From Pseudoalteromonas luteoviolacea B = ATCC 29581 (lineage in GTDB: Bacteria > Pseudomonadota > Gammaproteobacteria > Enterobacterales > Alteromonadaceae), in NCBI GenBank assembly GCA_000333235.1, contig CAPN01000051.1, positions 744,001 to 808,000 on the forward strand: a DNA stretch of 64,000 bases, written 5' to 3'. A model generated the notes under the pieces. The model did not search any database. It was not told the origin of the DNA and saw only the letters and a list, made by a program, of their open reading frames with translations. Shown here piece after piece: positions 36,922-46,450 of the stretch (position 1 is its first letter; each line of letters begins with the position of its first letter). A program made the translations under genes and the position numbers.

Positions 36922-38601
36922 ATGAACAGTATGTTGGTAAGTCTTGAAATTAATAATTATGCAATCGTGAGTGATCTTGTTATCGATTGGCGTGAAGGCA
37001 TGACGTCGATTACCGGTGAAACTGGCGCTGGTAAGTCCATTGCCATTGACGCGCTGTCTTTGTGTTTAGGTGAACGAGCTGATGCCCAATCCATTCGCCC
37101 AGGTGCAGATAAAGCTGAAATTGCCGCCTACTTTGACGTGCGTAATTTGCCATTTGCTCAAGCGTATCTTAAAGAGCATGTGCTAGAAAATGAAGACCAT
37201 GAATGTATTTTGAGAAGAGTTGTGTGTAAAAATGGTCGAAGCAAGAATTACATCAATGGTGTGTCAGTTACTGCAGCACAATTAAGAGATTTAGGTGAGT
37301 TGTTAGTTTCGATACATGGCCAACATGCCCATCAACTTTTATTAAAGAATGACCATCAGTTAGAATTGTTGGATGCGTATGCTGGCCATACTGCCCTATT
37401 AAAAAGCGTTAAAGCATCCTTTAATGAAGTACAAAAACTAGCTAAAGCGATTGCCGTTTTAGAGAACGAGCAACAACAATTGTCTGCGCAAAAGCAGTTA
37501 CTTGAATATCAAGTGGCTGAATTAGATGAATTCGCACTTCAACCTGGTGAATTTGAAGACATTGAAACAGAACATAGTAAGCTCAGCCACAGTCAAACCA
37601 TCTTAGAAAATTGCCAACGTGAATTGCAAACGCTCTATGAATCAGACGATCATACGGTACTGAGTTTATTGCAATCTTCCACAAACCAATTTTTCGAACT
37701 GGCGCAATATGATCCGGAATTAGAAGCGATTGCAACAATGCTCCAAGAAGCTCAAGTTCAAGTAGAGGAAGCAAGCCGTGAGATCCGTCGTTATAGTAAT
37801 AATCTCGATCAGGATCCTGAACGATTGTCTGAACTTGACTCTCGCCTCGAACACGCATTAGATTTGGCTAGAAAACACCATGTTCGACCTGAAGAATTAC
37901 CCGCTTTGCATGCTGATTTAGCGAGCCAACTTCACAACCTCACAGCCAATGGTGAGCAACTAGAGCGTTTACAAATCGAACTACTGAAAGTAAAGAAAAC
38001 GTATTTTGAACACGCATCTTTACTAACACACAGCCGAGCACAAGCGGCTAGCGAATTAAACTCGTTGATCACAAAAAGCATGGCCGGTTTATCAATGGCA
38101 CAGGGAAAGTTTGCTATCGCACTAGGGCAGAAAATCAATCAGAAACCTAGCGCAACCGGAATGGATGAAATTGAATTTTTGGTCTGTACAAACCCTGGCC
38201 AACCTATGCAGCCACTTGCAAAAGTCGCATCTGGGGGAGAATTATCACGCATTAGTTTAGCGATCCAAGTAATCATTGCCGAACGAGTGACAACCCCTAC
38301 TTTGATCTTCGATGAGGTGGACGTTGGTATTTCTGGTCCTACTGCAGCAGCTGTTGGTAAGCTACTTCGTCAGTTAGGTAAATCAACACAAGTAATCTGT
38401 GTTACACATTTACCTCAGGTAGCAAGTTGTGGGCATAACCAATTTTATGTGTCTAAGTTTTCTGATGGCTTCACGACCCATACTTCAATGGAAGTTCTCG
38501 ACGTACACGGTCGCGTAAACGAAATAGCAAGGCTATTAGGGGGAGATGTGATCAGCGAAACTACCAAGGCCAGCGCGAGAGAATTATTACAAATACATTA
38601 A
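36922..38601 (+). CDS. recN: DNA repair protein RecN
   Basis: A 559-residue SMC-like ATPase acting in double-strand-break repair. Walker A is GETGAGKS at 32-39. A coiled-coil middle (~150-380) contains IHGQHAHQLLL at its start, followed by the C-terminal signature ASGGELSRISLA, Walker B IFDEVDVGISG and the H-loop ICVTHLPQVA. The start could also be the ATG at 36931 (MLVSLEINNYAIV), which aligns better with E. coli RecN. A LexA-like box lies just upstream. Confidence 0.95.
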   Translation: MNSMLVSLEINNYAIVSDLVIDWREGMTSITGETGAGKSIAIDALSLCLGERADAQSIRPGADKAEIAAYFDVRNLPFAQAYLKEHVLENEDHECILRRVVCKNGRSKNYINGVSVTAAQLRDLGELLVSIHGQHAHQLLLKNDHQLELLDAYAGHTALLKSVKASFNEVQKLAKAIAVLENEQQQLSAQKQLLEYQVAELDEFALQPGEFEDIETEHSKLSHSQTILENCQRELQTLYESDDHTVLSLLQSSTNQFFELAQYDPELEAIATMLQEAQVQVEEASREIRRYSNNLDQDPERLSELDSRLEHALDLARKHHVRPEELPALHADLASQLHNLTANGEQLERLQIELLKVKKTYFEHASLLTHSRAQAASELNSLITKSMAGLSMAQGKFAIALGQKINQKPSATGMDEIEFLVCTNPGQPMQPLAKVASGGELSRISLAIQVIIAERVTTPTLIFDEVDVGISGPTAAAVGKLLRQLGKSTQVICVTHLPQVASCGHNQFYVSKFSDGFTTHTSMEVLDVHGRVNEIARLLGGDVISETTKASARELLQIH

Positions 38602-38811
38602 TCAACCAAACTGTGATTAACTGTGTTAAAAGTAAATTTTTTAATTAAACGTATTGACTAAAATTACGTAGTAAAACTGTTAGCGCTAATCAGACGCCGT
38701 TAGGCGCCAATCGCTGCATATTCCCAGTAAATTCAATACAGGTAACGTTTAAAGTCGTCACCCATGTTAAATTCTAACCCAGTATTCTGATTAACTATTC
38801 GACGTTATATC

Positions 38812-38847
38812 GAAAGATAGCCTAGGCACCTGCCGAAGCTATCTTTC
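38812..38847 (-). terminator. Inverted repeat, probable terminator of the minus-strand ABC operon
   Basis: Perfect 10-bp arms GAAAGATAGC/GCTATCTTTC, with a 16-nt middle that contains a GGCA/TGCC mini-stem, 17 bp past the permease stop. There is only a weak U-rich tail on the minus strand, so the terminator reading is moderate. Confidence 0.5.
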
Positions 38848-38863
38848 ATCACTAAAGTGTAAC

Positions 38864-40000
38864 TTAAAGGCCAAATACTACCTTTTCACTTTTTAGCATT
38901 CGCCCAGCCATAATAATCAATCCGATGGCCAGAATCATTGTAGCGAAAGAGGACACTAAAAGTTCCGGCCACATAATGGCGTTACCTTTAATAAACTCGA
39001 TCATTGCACTTTGTTGCCCTGCAACTGGCAACCACTTCACTTTTTCGACAGCAATGTTGTAGGTCGTCAACATAGACAAGCCAATTGGAATAAATAATAC
39101 AAACGTGAGGTATGACTGAGCTTCTTTAAACGATTTAGCCATAAATGAAACGTAAACTAAAAGACCTGCCGCCAGCAACGCAATTGGAAAACCAATAATG
39201 AGAGAAAATACAACAAACTCATAGCTCAGTGAGACGCTAAATCCCATTTCCTCCCATGGAACCATTGGGTAAGCAAATTTTGAAACAAGTAATACCAACA
39301 ACAAGGCACAAGTGGAAAGCGTCGCAATTGCCGCCACTTTGCTTAAAATTAATTGGGTAACAGAAATGGGATGACTCAACAACAATGCTAATGAATTACG
39401 CTCACGCTCTCCTGCTGTCGTATCTATAGCCAAATTCATCGCACCGAAGAAAACACTTAAAATTATTGATAAGGTTGCAATGCCATAGATCATACTGCCT
39501 TTCGAGTCAGGTGTTGCACTGTCTTGTACTTGAAATTCAACGGGACGTAAAAGTGTTGGATCTACGCCACGAGAAATTAATCGTAAACTGGCAATATTGC
39601 CACTGTATTCATTTAGTTTACGTTCTACTTTTCGTAAGCTGTCGCGTAAACTGTCTTTAGAATAATCTGCCTGAAGAAAAACTTGAGCTGGCTTTCCTGA
39701 ATTCATTTGATGAGCGTAATCGCCATCGATTACGAGCGTTATTTCACTCTTATCATTTTCCTCTGCTGCTTCTATCCCATTATTTTCCAAATAACGCACT
39801 AAATCAGGCGCCGCAGCAGCATTGATAATTGAGATAGATAACGTGTCGGGTGTCACCATTTTGGTAATAATTGCCATAAACAGCACACAAAATAATACTG
39901 GCGCACCGACGGCATAATAAAGCCCAGCCATAATGGAGCGTTTGTCACGACTTGCATCGAGCAACTCTTTGGTATACATCGCTTTAAATAAATTAATCAT
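38864..40000 (-). CDS. ABC-2 type transporter permease (NatB-like)
   Basis: A 378-residue permease with TM1 (~24-46), a large extracytoplasmic domain (~50-165) and about five TM helices in the C-terminal half (~170-375), the NatB/YhaP pattern. The ATPase partner overlaps it by 4 bp (ATGA). These systems export small molecules or sodium. Together with the upstream hydrolase it forms a three-gene operon divergent from the GntR operon. Substrate unknown. Confidence 0.85.
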   Translation of the reverse strand: MINLFKAMYTKELLDASRDKRSIMAGLYYAVGAPVLFCVLFMAIITKMVTPDTLSISIINAAAAPDLVRYLENNGIEAAEENDKSEITLVIDGDYAHQMNSGKPAQVFLQADYSKDSLRDSLRKVERKLNEYSGNIASLRLISRGVDPTLLRPVEFQVQDSATPDSKGSMIYGIATLSIILSVFFGAMNLAIDTTAGERERNSLALLLSHPISVTQLILSKVAAIATLSTCALLLVLLVSKFAYPMVPWEEMGFSVSLSYEFVVFSLIIGFPIALLAAGLLVYVSFMAKSFKEAQSYLTFVLFIPIGLSMLTTYNIAVEKVKWLPVAGQQSAMIEFIKGNAIMWPELLVSSFATMILAIGLIIMAGRMLKSEKVVFGL

Positions 40001-40731
40001 GCTGCAATTCCTTCGTCTGTACCTATCAATGCGATAAATGCTTCTTCTAGATTTTCTTTATTGGTCATATTGCATAAGTCACTTGGCGCGCCCTCTGCGA
40101 TTACTTTACCTTTTGCCATAACCACAACGTGATCGCATAGTGCCGCTACTTCTTGCATAACATGACTTGAAAAGACAACACAGTGCCCTGCCTCTTTCAA
40201 TGCTTGTAAAATATCCCGAAGTAGCCGAGTACTCATAACATCTAAACCTCGCGTTGGCTCATCGAGTATGATATTCGATGGCTTATGGACAATTGCCTGA
40301 GCTAGCGCAGTTTTCATTCGCTGACCTTGCGAAAATCCCTTACAACGACGATCTGCGATTTCCAACATATTCAATTGCTGCAGCGTCTCTTGTGTGGCTT
40401 GTTTTGCTTGCTCACCAGTCATGCCACTAAGTTTTGCAAAAAATTCGGTGTATTCTCTCGGTGTCAACCGATCATACAGACCACATGGATCTGGAAATAA
40501 TCCCAATTGTTGTTTTGCTTGTACTGGATCAACAGCAATATTAAAATCATCAATAAAAGCCGTGCCATTATCAGGCTGTAGCAATCCAAAGATGGTTCTC
40601 AAACACGTTGTTTTACCTGCACCATTTGGACCGAGTATCCCCGTGATCTTGCCATTTTCAGCCTTAAAGCTAAGTCCATCAAGCGCTTGAACATCACCTA
40701 TTTTTTTCGATATGTTGGTTACTTTGATCAT
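39997..40731 (-). CDS. ABC transporter ATP-binding protein (NatA-like)
   Basis: A 244-residue nucleotide-binding subunit: Walker A GPNGAGKTT at 34-42, Q-loop region, signature FSQGQRMKTALA, and Walker B IILDEPTRGLDV with H-loop FSSHVM. The signature is FSQGQ rather than LSGGQ, as in many NatA/CcmA-like exporters. It is coupled to the permease downstream and starts 3 bp after the hydrolase stop. Confidence 0.9.
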   Translation of the reverse strand: MIKVTNISKKIGDVQALDGLSFKAENGKITGILGPNGAGKTTCLRTIFGLLQPDNGTAFIDDFNIAVDPVQAKQQLGLFPDPCGLYDRLTPREYTEFFAKLSGMTGEQAKQATQETLQQLNMLEIADRRCKGFSQGQRMKTALAQAIVHKPSNIILDEPTRGLDVMSTRLLRDILQALKEAGHCVVFSSHVMQEVAALCDHVVVMAKGKVIAEGAPSDLCNMTNKENLEEAFIALIGTDEGIAA

Positions 40732-40734
40732 TAT

Positions 40735-42222
40735 TTACTCCTTGCTTGATGCAGTTTCAGCTTCAACGCTGTGTAAATTAATAAAGAATTGACTTTTTGT
40801 ATCTTTTCTCAAACATGCCGGATCTATCGATTGAGTATTCCCTTGCTGTATGAAATCGGCCACTAAGCGATCCGCACAGGTTTGCGCTGCGACGATGTGA
40901 GTAGCAGTAGGTGCAACCCAATGCGTTGCGTTCTTCATCTTTACCATAGCGAGTTCAGCCCAACTAGGCGGTGTTGCAGGATCGAGTCCACCACTTAGTA
41001 ACAAGGTTGGAATTTCAGTGTTCAACGGCAAGTAAAAGTCGCGCTCAGCAGGGGCTACGTTTAAAATAGGACAAATTACGTTCAATCCAGCCGCCATTAA
41101 CTCGCTGATTGGAGTAGCCACTACCTCGTTTGGCAAATCGTTTTGTATAGGCCAATCTTCGCCACACACAATAGCATTGTGCATTCCCATCGCTAATGCA
41201 GAAGCCAGATCGGTGGATGACATAAGGCCCATAAAGGGAGCGTAATTTCCTTTTTTGGTTTCTCGGATAACCAATGGCACCAGCGCCCGTTGGCTATTTG
41301 AATAAAGTGACATTCTAATCGTACTGTAAAACTTCACATCGGTGAGATACAACTCAACATCTTCATAAGTTCTTGGGTGCTTTAATGTCGTGCGTACTGG
41401 AGTTTGTGATAGCTGCTGCATAAGCGCACTGAATTCTTCACCTAAGTTCGGATAAGTTTGCGCACAGCTGACTTGAGCTTCACAGTCGGCAAAAAGAGCG
41501 TGCAATGAATCTTCTATCGCTTTACCAATAGCAACTAGACTTTGCTGCATAGGGACAACGCCATCTAGTGTCATCGTAAGCACATGTTGACCAAACTGCC
41601 TTGCATATTCCTGGGCTATTCTTGTTCCATATGAACCGCCATACAAATGCACCTTCTTGTATCCGAGGTATTCGCGCACCGCTTCAAAATCTGGTGCAGC
41701 CATACGGGTTGTAAAGTGACTTAAATCAACGTTGAGCTTTTCTTTACAGACTTGGGTGTGTGTTTTCACGTCTTCCAGTGCTTCAGGACCATTATCGACC
41801 GCAGCCAATCCTTCAACGAAACTGGGATTATCACATTGCAAAAGTTTCGATTTCCCAGTTCCTCTTTGGTCTACTAACACAATCGCACGATGTTGACGGA
41901 CTACGTTAAGCGAGTGTTCAAACGAAGCTGCTATTTCAGTTGCAGATTGCCCTGGGCCTCCGGCAAAAGCAATGACCGCTTCGTCTGGAAAGGCATTTTT
42001 AATCGCCGGAATAATAGTAAAATGTAAATCAAATTGACCGTCCGCTTCATTTGAAGAAATTGGACGTTTAATACTACCGCATAACAATTTGTCCTTTAAG
42101 CCCTTTGCATAACACGGTGAAAGTGACGCCATTACATCAGTAGCATCGGCTTTCAAGGGCATTGTCAGGGCCGAAATCCCAATAACAAGGACTGCAGCTA
42201 AAGAGGAACCTCTTGATTTCAT
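40735..42222 (-). CDS. Exported alpha/beta hydrolase with TAP-like C-terminal domain
   Basis: A 495-residue alpha/beta hydrolase, related to tripeptidyl/prolyl aminopeptidases of the TAP family. A signal peptide (~1-27, ending KADA) is likely. The oxyanion region is AFAGGPGQSATE; nucleophile elbow GGSYGTR holds Ser197; the Asp is in LSGGLDPATPP and His in ATHIVAAQ. Four or more Cys may form disulfides. It heads the operon with the NatAB-like transporter, so the transporter may move its product or substrate. Divergent from the GntR gene across a 90-bp gap. Confidence 0.86.
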   Translation of the reverse strand: MKSRGSSLAAVLVIGISALTMPLKADATDVMASLSPCYAKGLKDKLLCGSIKRPISSNEADGQFDLHFTIIPAIKNAFPDEAVIAFAGGPGQSATEIAASFEHSLNVVRQHRAIVLVDQRGTGKSKLLQCDNPSFVEGLAAVDNGPEALEDVKTHTQVCKEKLNVDLSHFTTRMAAPDFEAVREYLGYKKVHLYGGSYGTRIAQEYARQFGQHVLTMTLDGVVPMQQSLVAIGKAIEDSLHALFADCEAQVSCAQTYPNLGEEFSALMQQLSQTPVRTTLKHPRTYEDVELYLTDVKFYSTIRMSLYSNSQRALVPLVIRETKKGNYAPFMGLMSSTDLASALAMGMHNAIVCGEDWPIQNDLPNEVVATPISELMAAGLNVICPILNVAPAERDFYLPLNTEIPTLLLSGGLDPATPPSWAELAMVKMKNATHWVAPTATHIVAAQTCADRLVADFIQQGNTQSIDPACLRKDTKSQFFINLHSVEAETASSKE

Positions 42223-42252
42223 ATTCTCTTCCTTTTGCTTTTAACTTATCTA

Positions 42253-42297
42253 TGATACGCTTATTTTAGTGTATCAGTGTATTATTGTATTAATACA
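42253..42297. promoter_or_regulatory. Operator-like repeats between divergent operons
   Basis: Within 45 bp: TGATAC (42253-42258) and GTATCA (42271-42276), then GTATTA-N6-TAATAC, whose right half lies in the 12-bp palindrome TGTATTAATACA (42286-42297). Spaced between a GntR gene (starts 42312) and the hydrolase operon, these are likely operator sites for the GntR regulator. Confidence 0.55.
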
Positions 42298-42311
42298 GTA
42301 GAGTTAGGTTA

Positions 42312-42692
42312 ATGCTTGAACAGATTGTTGTCAACCCCCATTCTGGGGACCCTATTTACAAGCAGTTGCATGAGCAAATTGTTCGTCTTATTGCGAGTGA
42401 GCAAATTTCGGCCGGTGAGCCTCTGCCCTCAGTACGACAAATCGCAGAATATTTTTCCATCAATCCGATGACGGTTTCGCGCGCAATTCAGCAATTAGTT
42501 GAGCAAGGTTGGCTAGTTCGCCGCCGCGGACAACCTACCATTGTCGCAGAACAAAGCAGTTTACAAAGCAACAAATCCCAAGAGTTACTGGTCGAATTAA
42601 TTGATAATGTGATTAAAGATGTAAAGCAACTTGGTACTGAAAAGCACACAGTATTAGCGTTATTAGAAGCACGTTGGGAGCATAAACAATGA
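42312..42692 (+). CDS. GntR-family regulator, YtrA subfamily
   Basis: A 126-residue regulator with an N-terminal winged HTH (DPIYKQLHEQIVRLIA, then LPSVRQIAEYFSINPMTVSRAIQQL) and a short helical dimerisation tail (~75-126). The lack of an effector domain is typical of the YtrA subfamily, whose genes adjoin ABC transporters and often respond to cell-envelope antibiotics. It overlaps the ATPase gene by 4 bp (ATGA). Confidence 0.9.
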   Translation: MLEQIVVNPHSGDPIYKQLHEQIVRLIASEQISAGEPLPSVRQIAEYFSINPMTVSRAIQQLVEQGWLVRRRGQPTIVAEQSSLQSNKSQELLVELIDNVIKDVKQLGTEKHTVLALLEARWEHKQ

Positions 42693-43534
42693 CCGCACTA
42701 TTAAAATTACAAAGCGTCACTAAAAAATTTGAAACACACAGCGTACTCAATAAGTTAAATTTAACGGTAGAACCGGGCATGGTCATTGGTTTACTTGGAA
42801 AGAATGGCGCAGGAAAATCTACATTAATGCGTATTGCACTCGGTCTTGATAACCCGTCAGAAGGCAACGCAACGTGCTTTGGAGAGTCAAGTCGCAATTT
42901 AAGTATTTCTTCACGCAGTAAAATTGGCTATGTACCTCAACAACCGTTCGGCTATGAAGGATTTAGTGTTGCAGAAGCGCTTAAATTACACGCTTCTTTT
43001 TATTCGAATTGGGATTTTGACTTAGAATCTTTGTGGCTTAATCGCTTTGAACTTAACAGAGCTCAACGCGTCGACAAATTATCCGTTGGGCAACGTCAAT
43101 GCCTAGCATTGATCATGGCGATGGCATATCGACCAGAACTTTTGGTACTCGATGAACCGGTAGCGAGCTTAGATCCGCTTACACGACGCGAATTTATGAG
43201 CGACCTCTTTGAGCTCGCATTAGAAAGTCAAAGTGGCATCCTATTCTCTTCCCACATTACGACCGATCTTGAACGCGTAGCAAGTCATATCGCACTGATA
43301 AAATCAGGTCAAATTATACTTTTTGAGGAAGCCGATAGTCTAAAAGATAAAATTCGTAAAGTGGTGAAAGGAACTACACCACTCGATCTAAGTCGTTATA
43401 CTGTGTTAAATGATTCAAAAAATGCGAGCCTTATTTATGGATATGAAGGCGAAACAATTAGCGGCGCAAAACAAATCATACCATTAAGCCTTGAACAAAT
43501 ATTTATCGAGGTACATCAAAATGCCATCGCTTAA
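42689..43534 (+). CDS. ABC transporter ATP-binding protein
   Basis: A 281-residue ATPase: Walker A GLLGKNGAGKST near 34-45, the signature region LSVGQRQCLALIMAM, Walker B LLVLDEPVASLDP and H-loop SSHITT. The C-terminal ~60 residues are an extra regulatory tail. It is translationally coupled to the GntR regulator before it and overlaps the membrane partner after it by 14 bp. Confidence 0.9.
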   Translation: MTALLKLQSVTKKFETHSVLNKLNLTVEPGMVIGLLGKNGAGKSTLMRIALGLDNPSEGNATCFGESSRNLSISSRSKIGYVPQQPFGYEGFSVAEALKLHASFYSNWDFDLESLWLNRFELNRAQRVDKLSVGQRQCLALIMAMAYRPELLVLDEPVASLDPLTRREFMSDLFELALESQSGILFSSHITTDLERVASHIALIKSGQIILFEEADSLKDKIRKVVKGTTPLDLSRYTVLNDSKNASLIYGYEGETISGAKQIIPLSLEQIFIEVHQNAIA

Positions 43535-44801
43535 AAGTTCACTTAGAGGTTTTTGGGGGCATTGGATAACTGAAAAAGGCTGCAGTATGTACATGTCTTT
43601 TGGATTACTCTCGTTTGCCTTACTCTGTATTTTGTTACCAATGAGCGAAACTCGGCTATCGTTACCGCTTTCTATTTTTGTCACGCTTGGCTGTGGAAGT
43701 GGCTTTGCCTGGCAAATTATTAAATTACGTGCTGATGAAACACTTGCCTTAATCCCGGGTAAAAAGAAACTCGTTTTAAACCAAGGTATAGCACTTCTTA
43801 CAGTCACTTATAGTCTATTTTTAATCTTTGCAGTCGCTTTACAACGAATGGATGCGCTTTTTGCAGCGGCATTAGGTGGGGTACTCTCGACTTGGTTAAT
43901 CCTTAAAGTTATCAAAAATACGCGCTATTTTAAACACGTGACAAGCATCTACTTTCTCGCTGCTATTGGCAGTATCTACTACGATAAGTTTGACGGTAAT
44001 GTAACTTGGTTGCTATTACTAGCTTGGTTAGTAATGAGCTTATACAGTCTCACCAAGCTAAACAACATAGCGTGGTCAAACACAGCCATACATTGTTATA
44101 AAAACGGATTAAATACTGGATGGAGTCCACTGCCAACTGCCTTTACCTTGCCTAAGTGGGCTGAATTCGACAAGCAGCTCTTTCCGCTGTCCTTTTTTGC
44201 AGGAAAAACCCTTTACACTTTCCTTGGTACAGTAACACTCAGTTCTTTAGCCATACCAATAATTGTCTATTTTCTTGAAACACCCAATTTAGCAATTTTT
44301 ATCGTTCTAACCATCTCGCCTATAGGCATCATGTTCATTAGATGGTCGATGCTGCAAAACAGTCGATCGATTGAAACACTCTGGGTATTACCGATTTTTA
44401 ATAACCGACAAGAGTTACATCGAGCTTTTGTGAACAGATTACTGTTCGTAGTCACATTGGCGACAATAATATTTTGGTTATCTTGCCTCGTCGCAGTTGC
44501 GATCCAACCAAACTCCCCTGACGCATTCACGATTTCTCAAGCAAACCTTGTTGCTATTGCGATGTTTGCAGGTCTAATCAGTATTTTTGCAATAAGCATG
44601 TATTTAAGTACCGACATCAAATTTACGTTTGCAATGATGCTCTTGATGAATGTGTATTTTATTATTATCCCAATGATGATTAGCTCAAAAGTGCCTGCAT
44701 ACCTGTTACTGTTTTTAAACCTATGTTGGGCAGGTTTAGCGATTTTACTGTCGTTTAAAACAATCAAACGTATTGACACCGTCATGCAAAAAAGAAAGTA
44801 G
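43521..44801 (+). CDS. Membrane protein, probable ABC-2 permease partner
   Basis: A 426-residue integral membrane protein with ~10-12 hydrophobic segments. I start at ATG 43521 (MPSLKSSLRGFWG), preceded by GAGG; a TTG at 43491 adds 10 residues. The position directly after the ATPase argues for its permease, as in the YtrA-type clusters; no domain hallmark is conclusive. It ends one base before the convergent GNAT gene's stop. Confidence 0.78.
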   Translation: MPSLKSSLRGFWGHWITEKGCSMYMSFGLLSFALLCILLPMSETRLSLPLSIFVTLGCGSGFAWQIIKLRADETLALIPGKKKLVLNQGIALLTVTYSLFLIFAVALQRMDALFAAALGGVLSTWLILKVIKNTRYFKHVTSIYFLAAIGSIYYDKFDGNVTWLLLLAWLVMSLYSLTKLNNIAWSNTAIHCYKNGLNTGWSPLPTAFTLPKWAEFDKQLFPLSFFAGKTLYTFLGTVTLSSLAIPIIVYFLETPNLAIFIVLTISPIGIMFIRWSMLQNSRSIETLWVLPIFNNRQELHRAFVNRLLFVVTLATIIFWLSCLVAVAIQPNSPDAFTISQANLVAIAMFAGLISIFAISMYLSTDIKFTFAMMLLMNVYFIIIPMMISSKVPAYLLLFLNLCWAGLAILLSFKTIKRIDTVMQKRK

Positions 44802-45392
44802 CTAGGAATAACTTCTTGAAGCATCTAACTTTGCAAGCAGATTGTTTTTTACTGTCGGCCATTCGCTCGCAATAATGGAGTAAACGGCCGTATCGCGAAG
44901 TGATCCATCGGCCAATATCTGATGGTTACGAAGTATGCCATCGAGCTTTGCTCCGAGTCGTTCAATCGCTTGCCGCGATGTAAAGTTGAAAAAGTGAGTT
45001 CGTAATTCGACAGCTATCGCGTTTTTCTCCTCAAACGCATAGTGTAACAGCAGCAATTTCGCTTCACTGTTAATTGCAGTGCGCCTCGCGATATTGGCAT
45101 ACCACGTATAACCTATCATTGCTCGACGATTTTCTTCATCTATATTATAAAACCTTGTCGTGCCAACCAGCTTGTTGTTTTTACGATCTCTCACAACAAA
45201 AGGAACTTCATTCTTGGCCAATAGTGCACGTTCAATATACTGTGTCATTCGATCTGGATTTGGCACATTGGCATACCACAATTTCCAGCTTTCTCCATCG
45301 TTTACCGCTTCTACAAGTGCCTCCGTGTGGTCTAATTGTAAAGGCTCTAGCGCCACATTATTCCCTAAAAGTGTTCCAACTTCCTTCCACAT
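44802..45392 (-). CDS. GNAT-family N-acetyltransferase (RimJ/RimL type)
   Basis: A 196-residue acetyltransferase. The layout is RimL-like: LGNNVALEPLQLDHTEALVEA at the start, GTTRFYNIDEENRRAMIGYTW (strand beta 4), and the acyl-CoA-binding stretch NTNREAKLLLLHYAFEE-like, with RTHFFNFTSRQAIERLGAKLDG near the end. The ATG at 45392 is preceded by GGAG. The acceptor (ribosomal protein, antibiotic or other) is not known. Confidence 0.85.
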   Translation of the reverse strand: MWKEVGTLLGNNVALEPLQLDHTEALVEAVNDGESWKLWYANVPNPDRMTQYIERALLAKNEVPFVVRDRKNNKLVGTTRFYNIDEENRRAMIGYTWYANIARRTAINSEAKLLLLHYAFEEKNAIAVELRTHFFNFTSRQAIERLGAKLDGILRNHQILADGSLRDTAVYSIIASEWPTVKNNLLAKLDASRSYS

Positions 45393-45404
45393 GATATCTC
45401 CTTG

Positions 45405-45932
45405 TTAGCTTTTCGTTTTACTATTTATGTAATCTGTGACAGAAAATAACACTCCAGAAATGACGAAAGTTAAATGGATACCTACTTTCCAAGCAAGCTC
45501 ACTATCCGAGTGAGAGTGAGAGCTGATAAACACTTTAAGTAATTCAACAGCTGAAATAGCAACTATAGCGCTTATTAACTTGATTTTTAACCCAGAGAAT
45601 CCGACCTTTCCCATCCAAGCAGGTCTATCTTGATGATTTCCTATGTCTAGTTTCGAAACAAAATTTTCGTACCCGCTAAAAATGATAATAAGCAAAAGAC
45701 CAGCTAGAAGCGCCGTATCAACTAAGGTTAAAATACCAACTAACAAATCACTTTCTTGATCCGAAAAAGCAATAAGAGACATTTCGTATAATTGTTTAAA
45801 AAACTTAATCCAAAGCAATAAGACCGCATATAAAAGTCCGACAAAAAACGGAGCTAGTAACCACCTTCCTTTGAAAATCATTGATTCTAAAGCGAGTTCT
45901 ATTTTTTTACTGGCAGACTTTTCACTTTTCAT
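45405..45932 (-). CDS. yqhA: YqhA/UPF0114 family membrane protein
   Basis: A 175-residue membrane protein: short charged N-terminus, then ~4 hydrophobic helices with MIFKGRWLLAPFFVGLL near residue 20 and KLDIGNHQDRPAWMGKVGF in a loop. This matches UPF0114 (YqhA). The biochemical role is unknown. It sits 12 bp upstream of the GNAT gene on the same strand, so the two may be co-transcribed. Confidence 0.87.
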   Translation of the reverse strand: MKSEKSASKKIELALESMIFKGRWLLAPFFVGLLYAVLLLWIKFFKQLYEMSLIAFSDQESDLLVGILTLVDTALLAGLLLIIIFSGYENFVSKLDIGNHQDRPAWMGKVGFSGLKIKLISAIVAISAVELLKVFISSHSHSDSELAWKVGIHLTFVISGVLFSVTDYINSKTKS

Positions 45933-46066
45933 GCACTATGCAACCTTAGCTTGTTGTACCTGTTAGATAATAAACATTACTCTTCACGAAAAAATTATTT
46001 CGTTATCTTCTCGTCTTTTTTTCAGTTAAAAATAGCCCGTCTCATTAACCACTAGGATACAAAGAC

Positions 46067-46312
46067 ATGACTAAATTTTCTCACATTGCTGGCATTTTTG
46101 CTGTGATTTTCGCGGGCAATGTATTTGCATCTGGTGAAGCCAAAGAAGCTGCTCCGGCAGAAATGATAGCCGAACTAACACAAATGTGTACGGATTGGGC
46201 TAAAGATGATGCAGTCGAAGCCTCTGTTCTGAAAAAATACGTACTTGATTGTGTCAATGAAGAACTTGCCGCGAACGATTACTTACCAGTAACCGATGTA
46301 GATGTAAAATAA
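46067..46312 (+). CDS. Small exported protein of unknown function
   Basis: An 81-residue protein with a signal peptide (~1-22, ending NVFAS) and an acidic mature part with two cysteines (MCTDW and LDCVN), which could form a disulfide. Not a family I can name. It is preceded by a clear gap and followed by a terminator, so it is a real single-gene unit. The gene is well expressed-looking (RBS AGGATACAAAG before ATG). Confidence 0.7.
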   Translation: MTKFSHIAGIFAVIFAGNVFASGEAKEAAPAEMIAELTQMCTDWAKDDAVEASVLKKYVLDCVNEELAANDYLPVTDVDVK

Positions 46313-46327
46313 CATCGATAATTTCTG

Positions 46328-46351
46328 AAAAAGGCCCATTTAAGGGCCTTT
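46328..46351 (+). terminator. Terminator of the small exported protein gene
   Basis: AAAGGCCC/GGGCCTTT stem with a short loop, 15 bp after the stop, followed by a short T-rich tail. Confidence 0.7.
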
Positions 46352-46450
46352 GTCACTTTAGAGCACTTGTCTTAATTAAGCGCTCAATGTTGTGGCTAGT
46401 AAGGCTAGCCAATAACACCACTAAATGACAAACTATTTATAAAAGTGATA

